Source: an uncultured Bacteroidales bacterium
GTDB taxonomy: Bacteria > Bacteroidota > Bacteroidia > Bacteroidales > P3
Assembly (NCBI GenBank): GCA_937886715.1
Contig: CAKZZD010000043.1
Span: 1-31,832 of the forward strand
Length of the DNA: 31,832 bases
Direction: 5' to 3'
Shown here: positions 1 to 7,614 of the stretch, piece by piece
Numbering within the stretch: the first letter of the stretch is position 1
Layout: each line of letters begins with the position of its first letter
Made by a program: the position numbers and the translations under genes
The notes under the pieces: generated by a model
Seen by the model: only the letters and a program-made list of their open reading frames with translations
What the model was told of the DNA's origin: nothing
Database searches by the model: none

Positions 1-296
1 AGGTGCGCGACGGCAACCCCAACGGCTACCACTTCATCGAGGTCATGGCCTGCCCCGGCGGCTGCATCGGCGGCGCCGGCCAGCCCTACCACCACGGCAA
101 GAGCGACATCATCAAGCGCCGCATGGACGCCATCTACCGCGAGGATGCTGGCAAGCCCATCCGCAAGAGCCACGAGAACCCCGACATCATCGCCATCTAC
201 AAGGAGTACTACGGTGAACCCTGCGGCCACCTCAGCCACGAGCAGCTCCACACCCACTACTTCGACAAGAGCGACAAGATCGAGACAACGAAATAA
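1..296 (+). CDS. [FeFe] hydrogenase, C-terminal fragment (5' end outside window)
   Basis: This is the last 98 or so codons of an iron-only hydrogenase catalytic subunit; the gene enters from the left edge and the reading frame starts at base 3. The H-cluster motif FIEVMACPGGCIGGAGQP is present, whose cysteines bind the active-site iron-sulfur cluster. It is followed by the 'iron hydrogenase small subunit' tail, including a region of the form RxxAIYxxD, SHENP and LHTHYF that is characteristic of the family. The enzyme makes or consumes H2, usually in the cytoplasm of fermentative anaerobes. The next gene encodes a NuoE-like [2Fe-2S] subunit, which suggests a multimeric, NAD(P)- or ferredoxin-linked hydrogenase (HndA-D or HydABC type) rather than a monomeric one. 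The N-terminal ferredoxin domains cannot be seen, so the exact subtype is undetermined. Confidence 0.93.
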   Translation, partial: VRDGNPNGYHFIEVMACPGGCIGGAGQPYHHGKSDIIKRRMDAIYREDAGKPIRKSHENPDIIAIYKEYYGEPCGHLSHEQLHTHYFDKSDKIETTK

Positions 297-306
297 ATGT
301 AGAATG

Positions 307-383
307 CGTGAATGTGTCAATGTGTGAATGCGTTAGTGATGCTGCACAAGCCACTAACACAATAACGCACTATCACATTAACG
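307..383. repeat. Imperfect long inverted repeat built of 8-nt units
   Basis: The gap between the two hydrogenase genes holds a 32-base left arm (307-338) and a 32-base right arm (352-383) that pair at 24 of 32 positions around a 13-base loop. Each arm is itself four 8-base units: GTGAATGT, GTCAATGT, GTGAATGC, GTTAGTGA on the left, and CACTAACA, CAATAACG, CACTATCA, CATTAACG on the right. In mRNA it would form a hairpin between the hydrogenase and NuoE-like coding regions. Its role is unknown. Confidence 0.7.
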
Positions 384-398
384 AAATTAATAAAAGTT

Positions 399-875
399 AT
401 GGCTAACATCAAAATATCCGAAGAAAAGATCAACATTATCAAAGACATCTGCAAGAGCTTTGGTAACAAGAGCGGTGAGGTCATCAACGTCCTCCACCAG
501 GTGCAGGGCAAATTCGGCTACCTGCCCGCCGAGGTCCAGGAAGTCATCGCCCATGAGTTGAACATACCCGTGGCCAAGGTCTATGGCATCGTCTCCTTCT
601 ACAGCTTCTTCACCATGGAGCCCAAGGGCGAGCACCCCATCGACATCTGCCTGGGTACCGCCTGCTACGTCCGTGGCGCCGAGAAGGTCCTCGATGCCTT
701 CCAGCGTAACCTGGGCATCCAGGTCGGCAAGTGCACCCCCGACGGCAAGTTCTCTCTGAACACCCTCCGCTGTGTCGGTGCCTGCGGTCTGGCCCCCGTC
801 GCCATGATTGGCGAGAAGGTCTACGGCCGTCTCACCCCCGACCTCGTCCCCGGCATCCTCGCCGAGTACAAATAA
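399..875 (+). CDS. NuoE-like [2Fe-2S] hydrogenase/NADH dehydrogenase subunit
   Basis: This 158-aa protein belongs to the thioredoxin-like 24 kDa (NuoE/HndA/HydC) family, at the usual length. An N-terminal helical bundle covers about residues 1-70 (IINVLHQVQGKFGYLP is typical). The thioredoxin-like [2Fe-2S] domain has four cysteine ligands in the order CLGTAC (C-x4-C) and CVGAC (C-x3-C). In hydrogenase complexes this subunit relays electrons between the flavin (NuoF-like) subunit and the catalytic subunit. It lies 102 bases after the hydrogenase gene, on the same strand, and is followed at once by a strong terminator, so it is the last gene of that operon. The NuoF-like partner is not in this window. 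The start ATG follows an A-rich stretch, as is usual in Bacteroidota, which seldom use a strong Shine-Dalgarno sequence. Confidence 0.93.
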   Translation: MANIKISEEKINIIKDICKSFGNKSGEVINVLHQVQGKFGYLPAEVQEVIAHELNIPVAKVYGIVSFYSFFTMEPKGEHPIDICLGTACYVRGAEKVLDAFQRNLGIQVGKCTPDGKFSLNTLRCVGACGLAPVAMIGEKVYGRLTPDLVPGILAEYK

Positions 876-898
876 GTCAACAGCTGACTTAACAACAA

Positions 899-927
899 AG
901 AGGGCACCCACATGGGTGCCCTCTTTT
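899..927 (+). terminator. Rho-independent terminator of the hydrogenase operon
   Basis: A perfect 10-bp stem (GAGGGCACCC at 900-909, GGGTGCCCTC at 914-923) with a 4-base loop is followed by four T residues. It sits 24 bases after the NuoE-like stop codon. Confidence 0.9.
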
Positions 928-960
928 AGTTTTCTATCGGCAAGTTTTTCATATTAACAC

Positions 961-1132
961 CTCATTCTGAGGAACATTTTTTTTGCAATGTTTCACGGAA
1001 GTCGGCACCAAGTAGGCACCAAGTAGGCAAGAGGTCGGCACATCGCTCTACGATGTGCATAGGACTGGGGCAAACTCATTCCCACATTCCCTTCTTCGTG
1101 GGTTCTTCGATCCTTCTATGTGCCTTCTATAA
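961..1132. repeat. Gene-free stretch with short repeats between hydrogenase and restriction operons
   Basis: No gene was found here. It contains a tandem doublet of the 11-mer ACCAAGTAGGC (1007-1028), an 8-bp hairpin GCACATCG/CGATGTGC (1038-1045 and 1051-1058), and at 1098-1116 the 19-mer GTGGGTTCTTCGATCCTTC, which recurs exactly at 4522-4540. The hairpin lies downstream of the restriction operon on the minus strand but has no T run after it, so calling it a terminator would be weak. Confidence 0.6.
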
Positions 1133-3643
1133 TTACCCCACCAGTGCCTCAATGGGCACAGTACTATCCATTAGGCCGATGCGGGTGTCCGAAGCATGAC
1201 GGTTCACACCGGTGTAGGCCAGCGAGGCGTCTTCGTAGCGGCGGAACTTCAAGATGGCATCGTTCATCTGGGCGCGGTTGAAGACACCCACACGCAGCAA
1301 CAGATCGAAGTCGTCGATGGTCAAGCCCGTGACTCGTTCAAATAACGACGGCTCCAGTTTGCGGATGACATCCTCGAGGCTCTCCTCGCGGTAGTCGGTG
1401 AGGTACATAAAGATGGGAATGCGCGTGGCGAACTTCATCAGCTTCTCTTGCACTTCGCGCCGCTTGCTGCGATATTCCTTCTCCTCGGCCGTCAGTTCTT
1501 TTTTCTTCTTTGGGTTGTCGCCCGCTTCGCGTTTCAGTTTCTTGATCCGCTCCGCGCGATTGACGATGTTCTCGATGATGTCGCTGCCCAGTGCGCGGAA
1601 GCCTTCGATTTTCATAATGGTGGCCATCGCCTCAGGACTGTCGAGCACGCGCTGCAGGGTGGCGTTGTCCACATTGACCAGCTGGGCGCTGTTCCATCGG
1701 CGTGCCAGCAAGGTGCCGCTGGTGCCGTTATCCACGAAGTCAAGTATCTCGGTGGCATCCACCCGCTTCATTGAGCTTCCGTCGAACTGGAGTATGGGCA
1801 GGAAGTTGATGAAGTCGTTCACCTTGTCGGTGATGCGGCGGTTGCTGTCCACATCCAGCTGGTTGGCATAGGTCACCACCTCGCGCAGCGCACGGTTGGG
1901 GGCGAAGTCGAATACATAGCAGGTGGGCTTCAAGATGGTCTTTTTCGTCGGGTCGTCCTTGTCGGTCGCCGTCCACGGGCTCTGTACACGGAAGGCCGTT
2001 TGGAAGTAGGTCTCCGGGCTCTTGCAGTTGCGCAGCATCAGCAACCCGCCCAGCGGCCGCAGGGTGACGCCAGTGGTCAGCTTGCCACAGGTGAGGGTGA
2101 TGGTGCGCGTCGTCAGCGGATTGTCGCCCATGGCTTCGCGCACAGGCCCGAGGGCGTCCACGCCGATGCCGGCCTTGGTGCCGCTGCAGTTGATGATCTG
2201 GTAGGTTTGGTAGAATCCGTTGGCCGGACGGCGTAGCAGCGCTTCCATTGCGTCGCACGAGGCCACGTTGGGCAGGAACCACATCGTGTGGGCGCAGAGG
2301 TCGAGCAGGCGCGTGTCCTCGAACGGCAGCGGCGGATGTTCGTTGAGCGGCGAGCCGCTGTCGCCATAGATGGGTGTCTTGCCTCGGATGATGTCGAGCC
2401 ATTTCTGCACTGCTTTCTCATGCACAAAAGTCTTGCCCTCGGCACGGAAGAATTCATTTAAATCAAATCCATCCATATCCCACTGCTCAATCATCGCACC
2501 GAGATCCTGCGGCATCTGATAGGTCATCATCACCATTGTCGGCATCTCCAGATAGGGCCCACCGACGGCCTCCTTGCGCTTCTGCTCGTCCTGATAGGTC
2601 CAGTTGAATATCTGGTTCTCCATAAACTCACCTGTGGCCAGGGCACGGAATGGGGTGCCGCTGAGGTAGAGGAAATGTTTACCGGTGATGGGGATGTCCT
2701 CGTCGTCCCATGCGCGGCCGCTCTCCACGTCGATGCCGCTCTCGCTCATCACCTCGTCCTCTTCCGCCTGCCGCCGTTTGGCATCGGCATCGCCGAGGTC
2801 AAGCAGACTCTTGGCATTGTCGTTCCAGGCGCCGAAGTGGTACTCGTCCAATACGATGAGGTCCCAGTCGATACTGTGTACCCACTCATTCTTGGGTTTG
2901 ATGTTGCCGTATTTATCTCTGCCAAGATAGTCTTGGAACGAGCCAAACACCACCAACGGCTTTGGCGATGACAGCGACGGAAATCGTTCGTCCATCCTGC
3001 TGCTATAATACCGCCAGCCTTCGAAGTCGCGGTGACGCAGCAGGTCGTCCCTCCACGAGTCCTCCACGGCAGGCTTAAAGGTGAGCACCAGCACCCGCTT
3101 AGTCCCCATCCTTTTGGCCAGCTGGTAGGTGGCAAAAGTCTTGCCGAAGCGCATCTTGGCGTTCCACAGGTAGTGGCTGGGGCGGTCGGGCTCCTCGATG
3201 TCCATCTGCTCAAAGTATTCTGCCGTCTGTTTTACTGCCTGCCTTTGTTCATCGCGCATCTTATAGTCGAGGTCACGCACCGTTTCGACCTGTGTGTCGC
3301 GGTGCCGTACCACCACATAGGCGGCCTTTGCCTCGCGCAGCGAACAGCGGCACCACTCCCCTATCAACTCTTTCCCCATACGGCGCAGCATCTCGTGCAG
3401 GTCGTGGTCGGAGAAACTCTCGCCACTGCCGTCGTCATAGAAGGCGTTGTCGTGCCACAGCAGGTGGTAGGTCTTGTGTGGCTCGGTGATGGGGTGCTGC
3501 TCGTCGATGCGCTTGCGCACGTCGGCGCGTGTCGTCTGCCCTATCTTGATCCAGCCGGGAAACGCCGTGTCGTCGTACATGTAAATCTGCGGCACCGCAC
3601 GCCGCATGGTGGGTAGTATCTGTTCTATTGTCGCCATAATCAT
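1133..3643 (-). CDS. GIY-YIG-like nuclease fused to SF2 helicase (restriction-type protein)
   Basis: 836 aa. Residues about 18-110 resemble the GIY-YIG/T5orf172 nuclease fold: IYMY (19-23), WIKIG (31-35), basic residues in DVRKRI (41-46), and GEWCRC (95-100) holding the expected conserved glutamate (E96). From about residue 125 there is a superfamily 2 helicase: Walker A-like AKMRFGKT (162-169), motif II DEYH (266-269), motif III-like SGTP (328-331), and motifs V and VI around TTGVT and FQTAFRVQSP (522-556). The C-terminal 250 residues are unassigned and include a lysine-rich, probably coiled segment. Such proteins act as the translocating and cutting subunit of restriction systems. It is the last gene of the minus-strand operon, 38 bases after the small toxin-like gene. 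An alternative start (ATG at 3637, MATIEQ) is equally plausible. The fold calls are from motifs; nuclease activity is inferred. Confidence 0.82.
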   Translation of the reverse strand: MIMATIEQILPTMRRAVPQIYMYDDTAFPGWIKIGQTTRADVRKRIDEQHPITEPHKTYHLLWHDNAFYDDGSGESFSDHDLHEMLRRMGKELIGEWCRCSLREAKAAYVVVRHRDTQVETVRDLDYKMRDEQRQAVKQTAEYFEQMDIEEPDRPSHYLWNAKMRFGKTFATYQLAKRMGTKRVLVLTFKPAVEDSWRDDLLRHRDFEGWRYYSSRMDERFPSLSSPKPLVVFGSFQDYLGRDKYGNIKPKNEWVHSIDWDLIVLDEYHFGAWNDNAKSLLDLGDADAKRRQAEEDEVMSESGIDVESGRAWDDEDIPITGKHFLYLSGTPFRALATGEFMENQIFNWTYQDEQKRKEAVGGPYLEMPTMVMMTYQMPQDLGAMIEQWDMDGFDLNEFFRAEGKTFVHEKAVQKWLDIIRGKTPIYGDSGSPLNEHPPLPFEDTRLLDLCAHTMWFLPNVASCDAMEALLRRPANGFYQTYQIINCSGTKAGIGVDALGPVREAMGDNPLTTRTITLTCGKLTTGVTLRPLGGLLMLRNCKSPETYFQTAFRVQSPWTATDKDDPTKKTILKPTCYVFDFAPNRALREVVTYANQLDVDSNRRITDKVNDFINFLPILQFDGSSMKRVDATEILDFVDNGTSGTLLARRWNSAQLVNVDNATLQRVLDSPEAMATIMKIEGFRALGSDIIENIVNRAERIKKLKREAGDNPKKKKELTAEEKEYRSKRREVQEKLMKFATRIPIFMYLTDYREESLEDVIRKLEPSLFERVTGLTIDDFDLLLRVGVFNRAQMNDAILKFRRYEDASLAYTGVNRHASDTRIGLMDSTVPIEALVG

Positions 3644-3681
3644 TGTTGTTTATGGCGCACTTTGAAATAAGTAAGGAAAAA

Positions 3682-3990
3682 CTAACGATATAAAAGACTA
3701 TGGACAGCGTCTCTGACGATTACCACAGGTTCTCCGTCGGGTGTTTGGGCCACCTCAAATGCAAAATGGAAGTCTTCCACTATCAATTCTCGCCAGCCAT
3801 TGGCAATCCACTGACGATTAAACTGTGCCTTTTTGAAACCTTGAGTAAAGGCAAGTATCTCCAGACAGGCAAACATGCGGTTCATCTTTTTCATCACGGT
3901 CTCCTCGCTCAGGAGCGGATGATTTGTCATCGCCGCTTGATAAAAACCTTTGATCTTAATCCGAACTACTGGACTGACGATGACTCTCAT
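3682..3990 (-). CDS. Small RelE/ParE-like toxin-type protein
   Basis: 102 aa. The pattern fits the RelE/ParE toxin fold: a basic N-terminal strand and long helix (about 5-50), followed by a beta-rich C-terminal half in which GWRELIVEDFHFAFEV and PVVIVRDAVHSLLY look like its strands. The start ATG overlaps the stop codon of the upstream 137-aa gene by four bases (ATGA), so the two are probably translationally coupled like a toxin-antitoxin pair. It lies inside the restriction operon, between the 137-aa gene and the helicase-nuclease. No catalytic residue can be assigned with certainty. It could instead be a structural or regulatory part of the restriction system. Confidence 0.6.
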   Translation of the reverse strand: MRVIVSPVVRIKIKGFYQAAMTNHPLLSEETVMKKMNRMFACLEILAFTQGFKKAQFNRQWIANGWRELIVEDFHFAFEVAQTPDGEPVVIVRDAVHSLLYR

Positions 3991-4400
3991 GCTTCAGGAT
4001 GATAGTGCTTGTGAATCATCTCTGTCAACTCATCGCGAAACTCATCAAGCGTAATGCACTTCGCCAGTTCTTCGTCCGATATCGTCCTTAGAGGCTCGTT
4101 TTTCTGCGCTTCAGGATGGGCGAAGTTATAGGCCATGTCCCGGATGTAGTCTTCATAATAACGACGTGTGACATAAAGATTCTCACCATCAAAGAAATGA
4201 GTTGCATTGTTCGAGAAATCCACATTGGCAGATACGCCATAGGGCGAGGCAGGCTCGGCTAGCAGTAGCGATTGACTCTCTTCATCAATTCCATCTGGCT
4301 TGGGGAACACTTTTGCCGTAATGCCTTCTCTGCCGTTCAGCTCCTGCAACAGGTTTTCCGCCTGCTTCTCGTCTTCCACTATGACTTTCAATTCTATCAT
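3987..4400 (-). CDS. Hypothetical protein, possible partner/antitoxin of the RelE-like protein
   Basis: 137 aa, not recognised. It is acidic, with a ferredoxin-like-looking N-terminus (MIELKVIVEDEKQAENLLQE), a middle with many aromatic residues (FFDGENLYVTRRYYEDYIRD) and a C-terminal helical stretch ending in KHYHPEA. It precedes the RelE/ParE-like gene with an ATGA overlap, the usual antitoxin position, and its acidity against the basic partner fits that role. No helix-turn-helix is obvious, so autorepression cannot be argued from sequence. It lies 163 bases after the 259-aa gene of the same operon. Confidence 0.6.
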   Translation of the reverse strand: MIELKVIVEDEKQAENLLQELNGREGITAKVFPKPDGIDEESQSLLLAEPASPYGVSANVDFSNNATHFFDGENLYVTRRYYEDYIRDMAYNFAHPEAQKNEPLRTISDEELAKCITLDEFRDELTEMIHKHYHPEA

Positions 4401-4510
4401 GGCAACATTCTTTTCTAGAATAACGCGACACTGTTGTTATTATTGTTTCCTTACTAATTATTTCAAAGAGCGCTCTGTTATATGTCTTTGCCGAGCCTTT
4501 TCCCCTCGGC

Positions 4511-4540
4511 GTGGGTTCTTTGTGGGTTCTTCGATCCTTC
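4511..4540. repeat. 11-nt tandem doublet and 19-nt direct repeat, second copy
   Basis: The 163-base gap between the 259-aa and 137-aa genes contains two consecutive 11-mers, GTGGGTTCTTT (4511-4521) and GTGGGTTCTTC (4522-4532). The second is part of the 19-mer found again at 1098-1116. The two 19-mer copies bracket the helicase-nuclease gene and the toxin-antitoxin-like pair. Confidence 0.75.
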
Positions 4541-4563
4541 GGTGATTCTTCGGCGATGTTGGC

Positions 4564-5343
4564 CTATTTCATCGGTCGTGTTTTCCTCTCTTGTTGCCTT
4601 TGTTTCTTGGCTTCTTTCTGTGCTTTTTTGCGCTGCCGTTTCTCCCATCTTATCTTGTCTTCATTTGTGACCTGCAAATCTTTGCTGTTGATAAGTCTAA
4701 CCAAATCATCAATGCTAAATGACATGTCCGGTCTGTCAATTTTCATCAGTTCTTCTGCGGTAGCCTCGTTTTTCAGCATCCTCATTACAGAATCAAAAAG
4801 CATAGGATCTCTTAACGTGATAGTATTATTGTTGTAGTAACTACTAAACCTACTGGCAACAAGTTGCCTCAACTTATCTTCGTCGAATCGTCTTTCCTCA
4901 ATCGTTTTGCGGAGACATCGCTTCAGCACCGTCTCGCGAGGTACAGGTTTCCCGTTGCCTGTTATCAACTCGGCTGGGTCCAATTGGTCGAGTGATGCCA
5001 CTACATCGGCTTCGTTCATCCAGAATGGCACCGAAAAAGCCATTCCCAATCCATAGCGTCCCTTCAGCAGACTTGTACGCAGTTTCTCTCTTATGGAGGC
5101 AATGTCAATTTCTGGATGTTCTTTCAGAAATATCTGTCTTTCAGCCAACGTCGATGGATGAGTATGTGCCCTTTCTACCTTTGTTTTATTCTCAAGTCTT
5201 TCTTTGTATTCCTGATAGAGGGATAGGTCTGTCTGTTTCAGAATGCCCAAAGCCTTCTTGGCCTCATTCCGTAATGTCGGATTGTCGGAATCCTTGAATG
5301 CTATTGCCTTACAATAGTCTTTATATGTATCAATCAAAAACAT
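4564..5343 (-). CDS. Hypothetical protein of the restriction operon
   Basis: 259 aa, no family recognised. It is predicted to be mostly helical and charged. A central part (about 95-150) mixes hydrophobic and aromatic residues (YGLGMAFSVPFWMNEADVV). The C-terminal 35 residues are extremely basic (KRQRKKAQKEAKKQRQQERK), a likely nucleic-acid-binding or disordered tail. It begins 4 bases after the stop of the Eco57I-like methyltransferase, so it is almost certainly co-transcribed and possibly coupled with it. By position it could be a specificity, accessory or regulatory subunit, but nothing in the sequence proves this. Confidence 0.65.
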   Translation of the reverse strand: MFLIDTYKDYCKAIAFKDSDNPTLRNEAKKALGILKQTDLSLYQEYKERLENKTKVERAHTHPSTLAERQIFLKEHPEIDIASIREKLRTSLLKGRYGLGMAFSVPFWMNEADVVASLDQLDPAELITGNGKPVPRETVLKRCLRKTIEERRFDEDKLRQLVASRFSSYYNNNTITLRDPMLFDSVMRMLKNEATAEELMKIDRPDMSFSIDDLVRLINSKDLQVTNEDKIRWEKRQRKKAQKEAKKQRQQERKTRPMK

Positions 5344-5347
5344 ATCT

Positions 5348-6883
5348 TTATTCCATCGGGCGGATCATACTTTCGATAAAGGCAATCTCGTCCTCCGTCA
5401 GGCCGTATTTCTTGTACAGCATCTCGTCCGTCCACGGATGGGAGAAGTCTTGGAGGGGGACGAATTGGTAGACTCTCGCAGGGGCGTGTTGGGTGTTTTT
5501 CTTGAGCATAACAAGAAACCTGAAAAAACGTGTCTTATAATACGAGATAATGTTTTCTGCTTCCTGTTTGGTTTTGACAGGTCCAATTACCATATAGGTT
5601 TCTGTACAACAGGTATTAGGCTCGCCTAATATTGGTATATTCAGAATCTGGTGTGGATAGTCTTCCCCTGCACCATAGGCCATCGTAGTGTAAACCTTGT
5701 ACATATCAATCCACTCCTTATGGGATTCTATCTCCTTCCGTGGGAAGAATCCAATATGTTTGTTTGCATACAATCTTACCGAACCTTCAAAATCGTCGTC
5801 TTTTCCTTGAACAAACGTCCTTAACCCGAATGGTTTCTGTGAACTGACAATGGCATCGATAGTTCTCTCTTGTTTCGACTGTACCTTTCTCAAAATGGAT
5901 ATCGACTCATTATGTCTTATAAAGATATCACATCCATTTTCCAATAATGGCCTTACACTTGTTGAGGTCAAATCACCTCTAATTGTAGTCACCTCGCAAT
6001 CTCCGTGGTATCGTTCATTCCACTTAAAATAGCATACTCCACCTTTTATCTCTACACCAGGGAAACATTCAGACGAGATAGGATAGTCGACAATCTTTTC
6101 CAACCTATTGTCGTGCAACATTTCATCTCTAAAATCATCTAACCCTCTTCCCCCAGCAAACCAACGAGAAGGAACAATCATTATAAGATATTTTGGCTTT
6201 ACCTTCTTAGCTGTCTGTATGAACAAGTGGTACAGAGGAACAGCACCACCTCTTTTTCTTTCGTCAGTATCACCTCCGTCGCTCATCTGATACGGTGGGT
6301 TGCCTATGATTACATCGAATTGCATATCTTTATGGAATATTTCTTTGATTGATTTATGGATAAAGGGATAGGCGTAGGTTTCGCGAGCGTCGGTGCGGAG
6401 GTATTCGCCTTTGCTGGCACCACAGTACTCGCAGCGGCCTTGCGCGTTCCAGTTGTGTTGGCAGCGGTCGTAGCGGAGATTGCCCTGCGCATCGCGGAAG
6501 GCAGTGGTGACGCTGTACTCGCCGTTGGCAAGCTTGGAACAATAGAGCGTCCGACGGCTCATCTCGGCGGTGAGGTCGGTACAGGCGATGCCGAAGACCT
6601 GACAGGTCATAATGTGGTCGATGCGCTTCTGTAGGTCGGGGATCTCTGCTTCCAACCCGGCTAGCAGCCGCTTGGCAATCTCGCGCAGGAAAACACCACT
6701 CTTCGCACAAGGGTCGAGGAAGCGAGTCTTCGGACTGCGGAACAACTCCTGCGGCAGCAAATCAAGCATCTTATTGGCCAGCTCCGGCGAAGTGAAGACC
6801 TCGTCGCTGCTCAGGTTGGCCAGGCAGTTCAATATGTCCGGTGAATAGTCTCTGTTCATATCATTCAGATTATTATATTTCAA
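5348..6883 (-). CDS. Adenine-specific DNA methyltransferase, Eco57I-like subunit
   Basis: 511 aa. The order is that of a gamma-type N6-adenine methyltransferase: an entry helix with FTSPELANKMLDLLP (30-44), SAM-binding motif I FLDPCAKSGVFL (55-66), and catalytic motif IV NPPY (195-198) in VIIGNPPYQMSDGG. A zinc-knuckle-like insertion CQH...CEYC (141-154, C-x-H-x8-C-x2-C) sits between motifs I and IV. The half after about residue 230 probably holds the DNA target recognition region (LIMIVPSRWFAGGRGLDDFR is typical of Eco57I-like enzymes). It overlaps the preceding methyltransferase-like gene by four bases and precedes the 259-aa gene by four bases. In a restriction system it would methylate host DNA to protect it from the nuclease-helicase encoded downstream. 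Confidence 0.88.
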   Translation of the reverse strand: MKYNNLNDMNRDYSPDILNCLANLSSDEVFTSPELANKMLDLLPQELFRSPKTRFLDPCAKSGVFLREIAKRLLAGLEAEIPDLQKRIDHIMTCQVFGIACTDLTAEMSRRTLYCSKLANGEYSVTTAFRDAQGNLRYDRCQHNWNAQGRCEYCGASKGEYLRTDARETYAYPFIHKSIKEIFHKDMQFDVIIGNPPYQMSDGGDTDERKRGGAVPLYHLFIQTAKKVKPKYLIMIVPSRWFAGGRGLDDFRDEMLHDNRLEKIVDYPISSECFPGVEIKGGVCYFKWNERYHGDCEVTTIRGDLTSTSVRPLLENGCDIFIRHNESISILRKVQSKQERTIDAIVSSQKPFGLRTFVQGKDDDFEGSVRLYANKHIGFFPRKEIESHKEWIDMYKVYTTMAYGAGEDYPHQILNIPILGEPNTCCTETYMVIGPVKTKQEAENIISYYKTRFFRFLVMLKKNTQHAPARVYQFVPLQDFSHPWTDEMLYKKYGLTEDEIAFIESMIRPME

Positions 6884-7614
6884 TCAGAACCAAAAGAACT
6901 TTCAGAGCTTTCTTTTTGTTCTTTTAGTTCTGATTGGGCTTTGAACAATTGAGTGTAGTGGACTGGAGGATACGACCGCACAGGTTCGTCGAAGTTCTGC
7001 GCCTCGCCCTGCTCGTCGAAGAGAGAATACTGGTGTGTCCGGTTGACCAGAAAGTCAAACTGGAAGTCGCGCCGCGAGAATTGCATGCTGCCCGCAATAG
7101 GGGTCCATTCGCAGAACGTAATAGGCTTCCCCTCGGCAGTCCTATATGTCAACGCATCGCCACAGACAATATTCTTCTGCAGCATATATTTGAGCGACTT
7201 GAGGTAACTCGGCTCTCCCCCTAAGTTAGGGGAAGTCCCCCAAAGGGGGGAGGGGGTGTGTGATGAACAGGAATATGTGTCAATCACCTCGCGATACAAC
7301 CTCTCCCTGCAAGCCTCCGCATTGTCCTCTAATAGCTCAATGCCATAGCAGGAGCCTACGGCAATCAGGCTCTTAAACTCCCATTCCGTTTGCGACTTTA
7401 TAGAAGAAAGTAGTGATAGTTTGCGACGCAAAATCTCGATAAGGAAATTACCGTCGCCACAGGCTGGCTCGAGGAAACGGCTGTCGAGCCGAGACGACTC
7501 ATCGCGCACCAAGTCGAGCATGGCATTCACCTCGCGCGGATTGGTGAACACCTCGCCGTGTTGAGCCACCCTCTGGCGGCTCTTAATCTGTTTTGTGTTT
7601 TCGTTGTCGGGCAT
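6880..7614 (-). CDS. N6-methyltransferase-like subunit with SAM motif but no NPPY
   Basis: 244 aa, first gene of the restriction operon. The N-terminus RQRVAQHGEVFTNPREVNAML and motif I FLEPACGDGNFLIEIL (47-62) are typical of Type I/Eco57I-like methyltransferases, and NIVCGDAL (148-155) fits a later SAM-pocket motif. The catalytic (D/N)PPY motif is absent: the expected place reads FQFDFLVNRTHQYSLF. It may therefore be a non-catalytic partner of the next gene, which has NPPY, or a decayed copy. A GC-rich palindromic repeat has entered the reading frame at about residues 119-136 without shifting it. The start ATG (7612-7614) lies in the distal arm of a leader hairpin. It overlaps the next gene by four bases. 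Confidence 0.82.
   Translation of the reverse strand: MPDNENTKQIKSRQRVAQHGEVFTNPREVNAMLDLVRDESSRLDSRFLEPACGDGNFLIEILRRKLSLLSSIKSQTEWEFKSLIAVGSCYGIELLEDNAEACRERLYREVIDTYSCSSHTPSPLWGTSPNLGGEPSYLKSLKYMLQKNIVCGDALTYRTAEGKPITFCEWTPIAGSMQFSRRDFQFDFLVNRTHQYSLFDEQGEAQNFDEPVRSYPPVHYTQLFKAQSELKEQKESSESSFGSD
7213..7255. repeat. GC-run palindromic repeat inserted in frame in a methyltransferase gene
   Basis: Two adjacent hairpins, CCCCTAA/TTAGGGG (7218-7224 and 7226-7232) and CCCCC/GGGGG (7237-7241 and 7245-7249), are flanked by further C- and G-runs. The base composition is unlike the surrounding gene. Read in frame it gives a proline/glycine/serine-rich stretch (TPSPLWGTSPNLGGEPS), typical of an intergenic palindromic repeat translated by chance. 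Confidence 0.7.

Noticed and set aside
1038..1058. Terminator of the restriction operon
   Set aside because: The hairpin is good but has no T run on the minus-strand side, so termination there is not supported.
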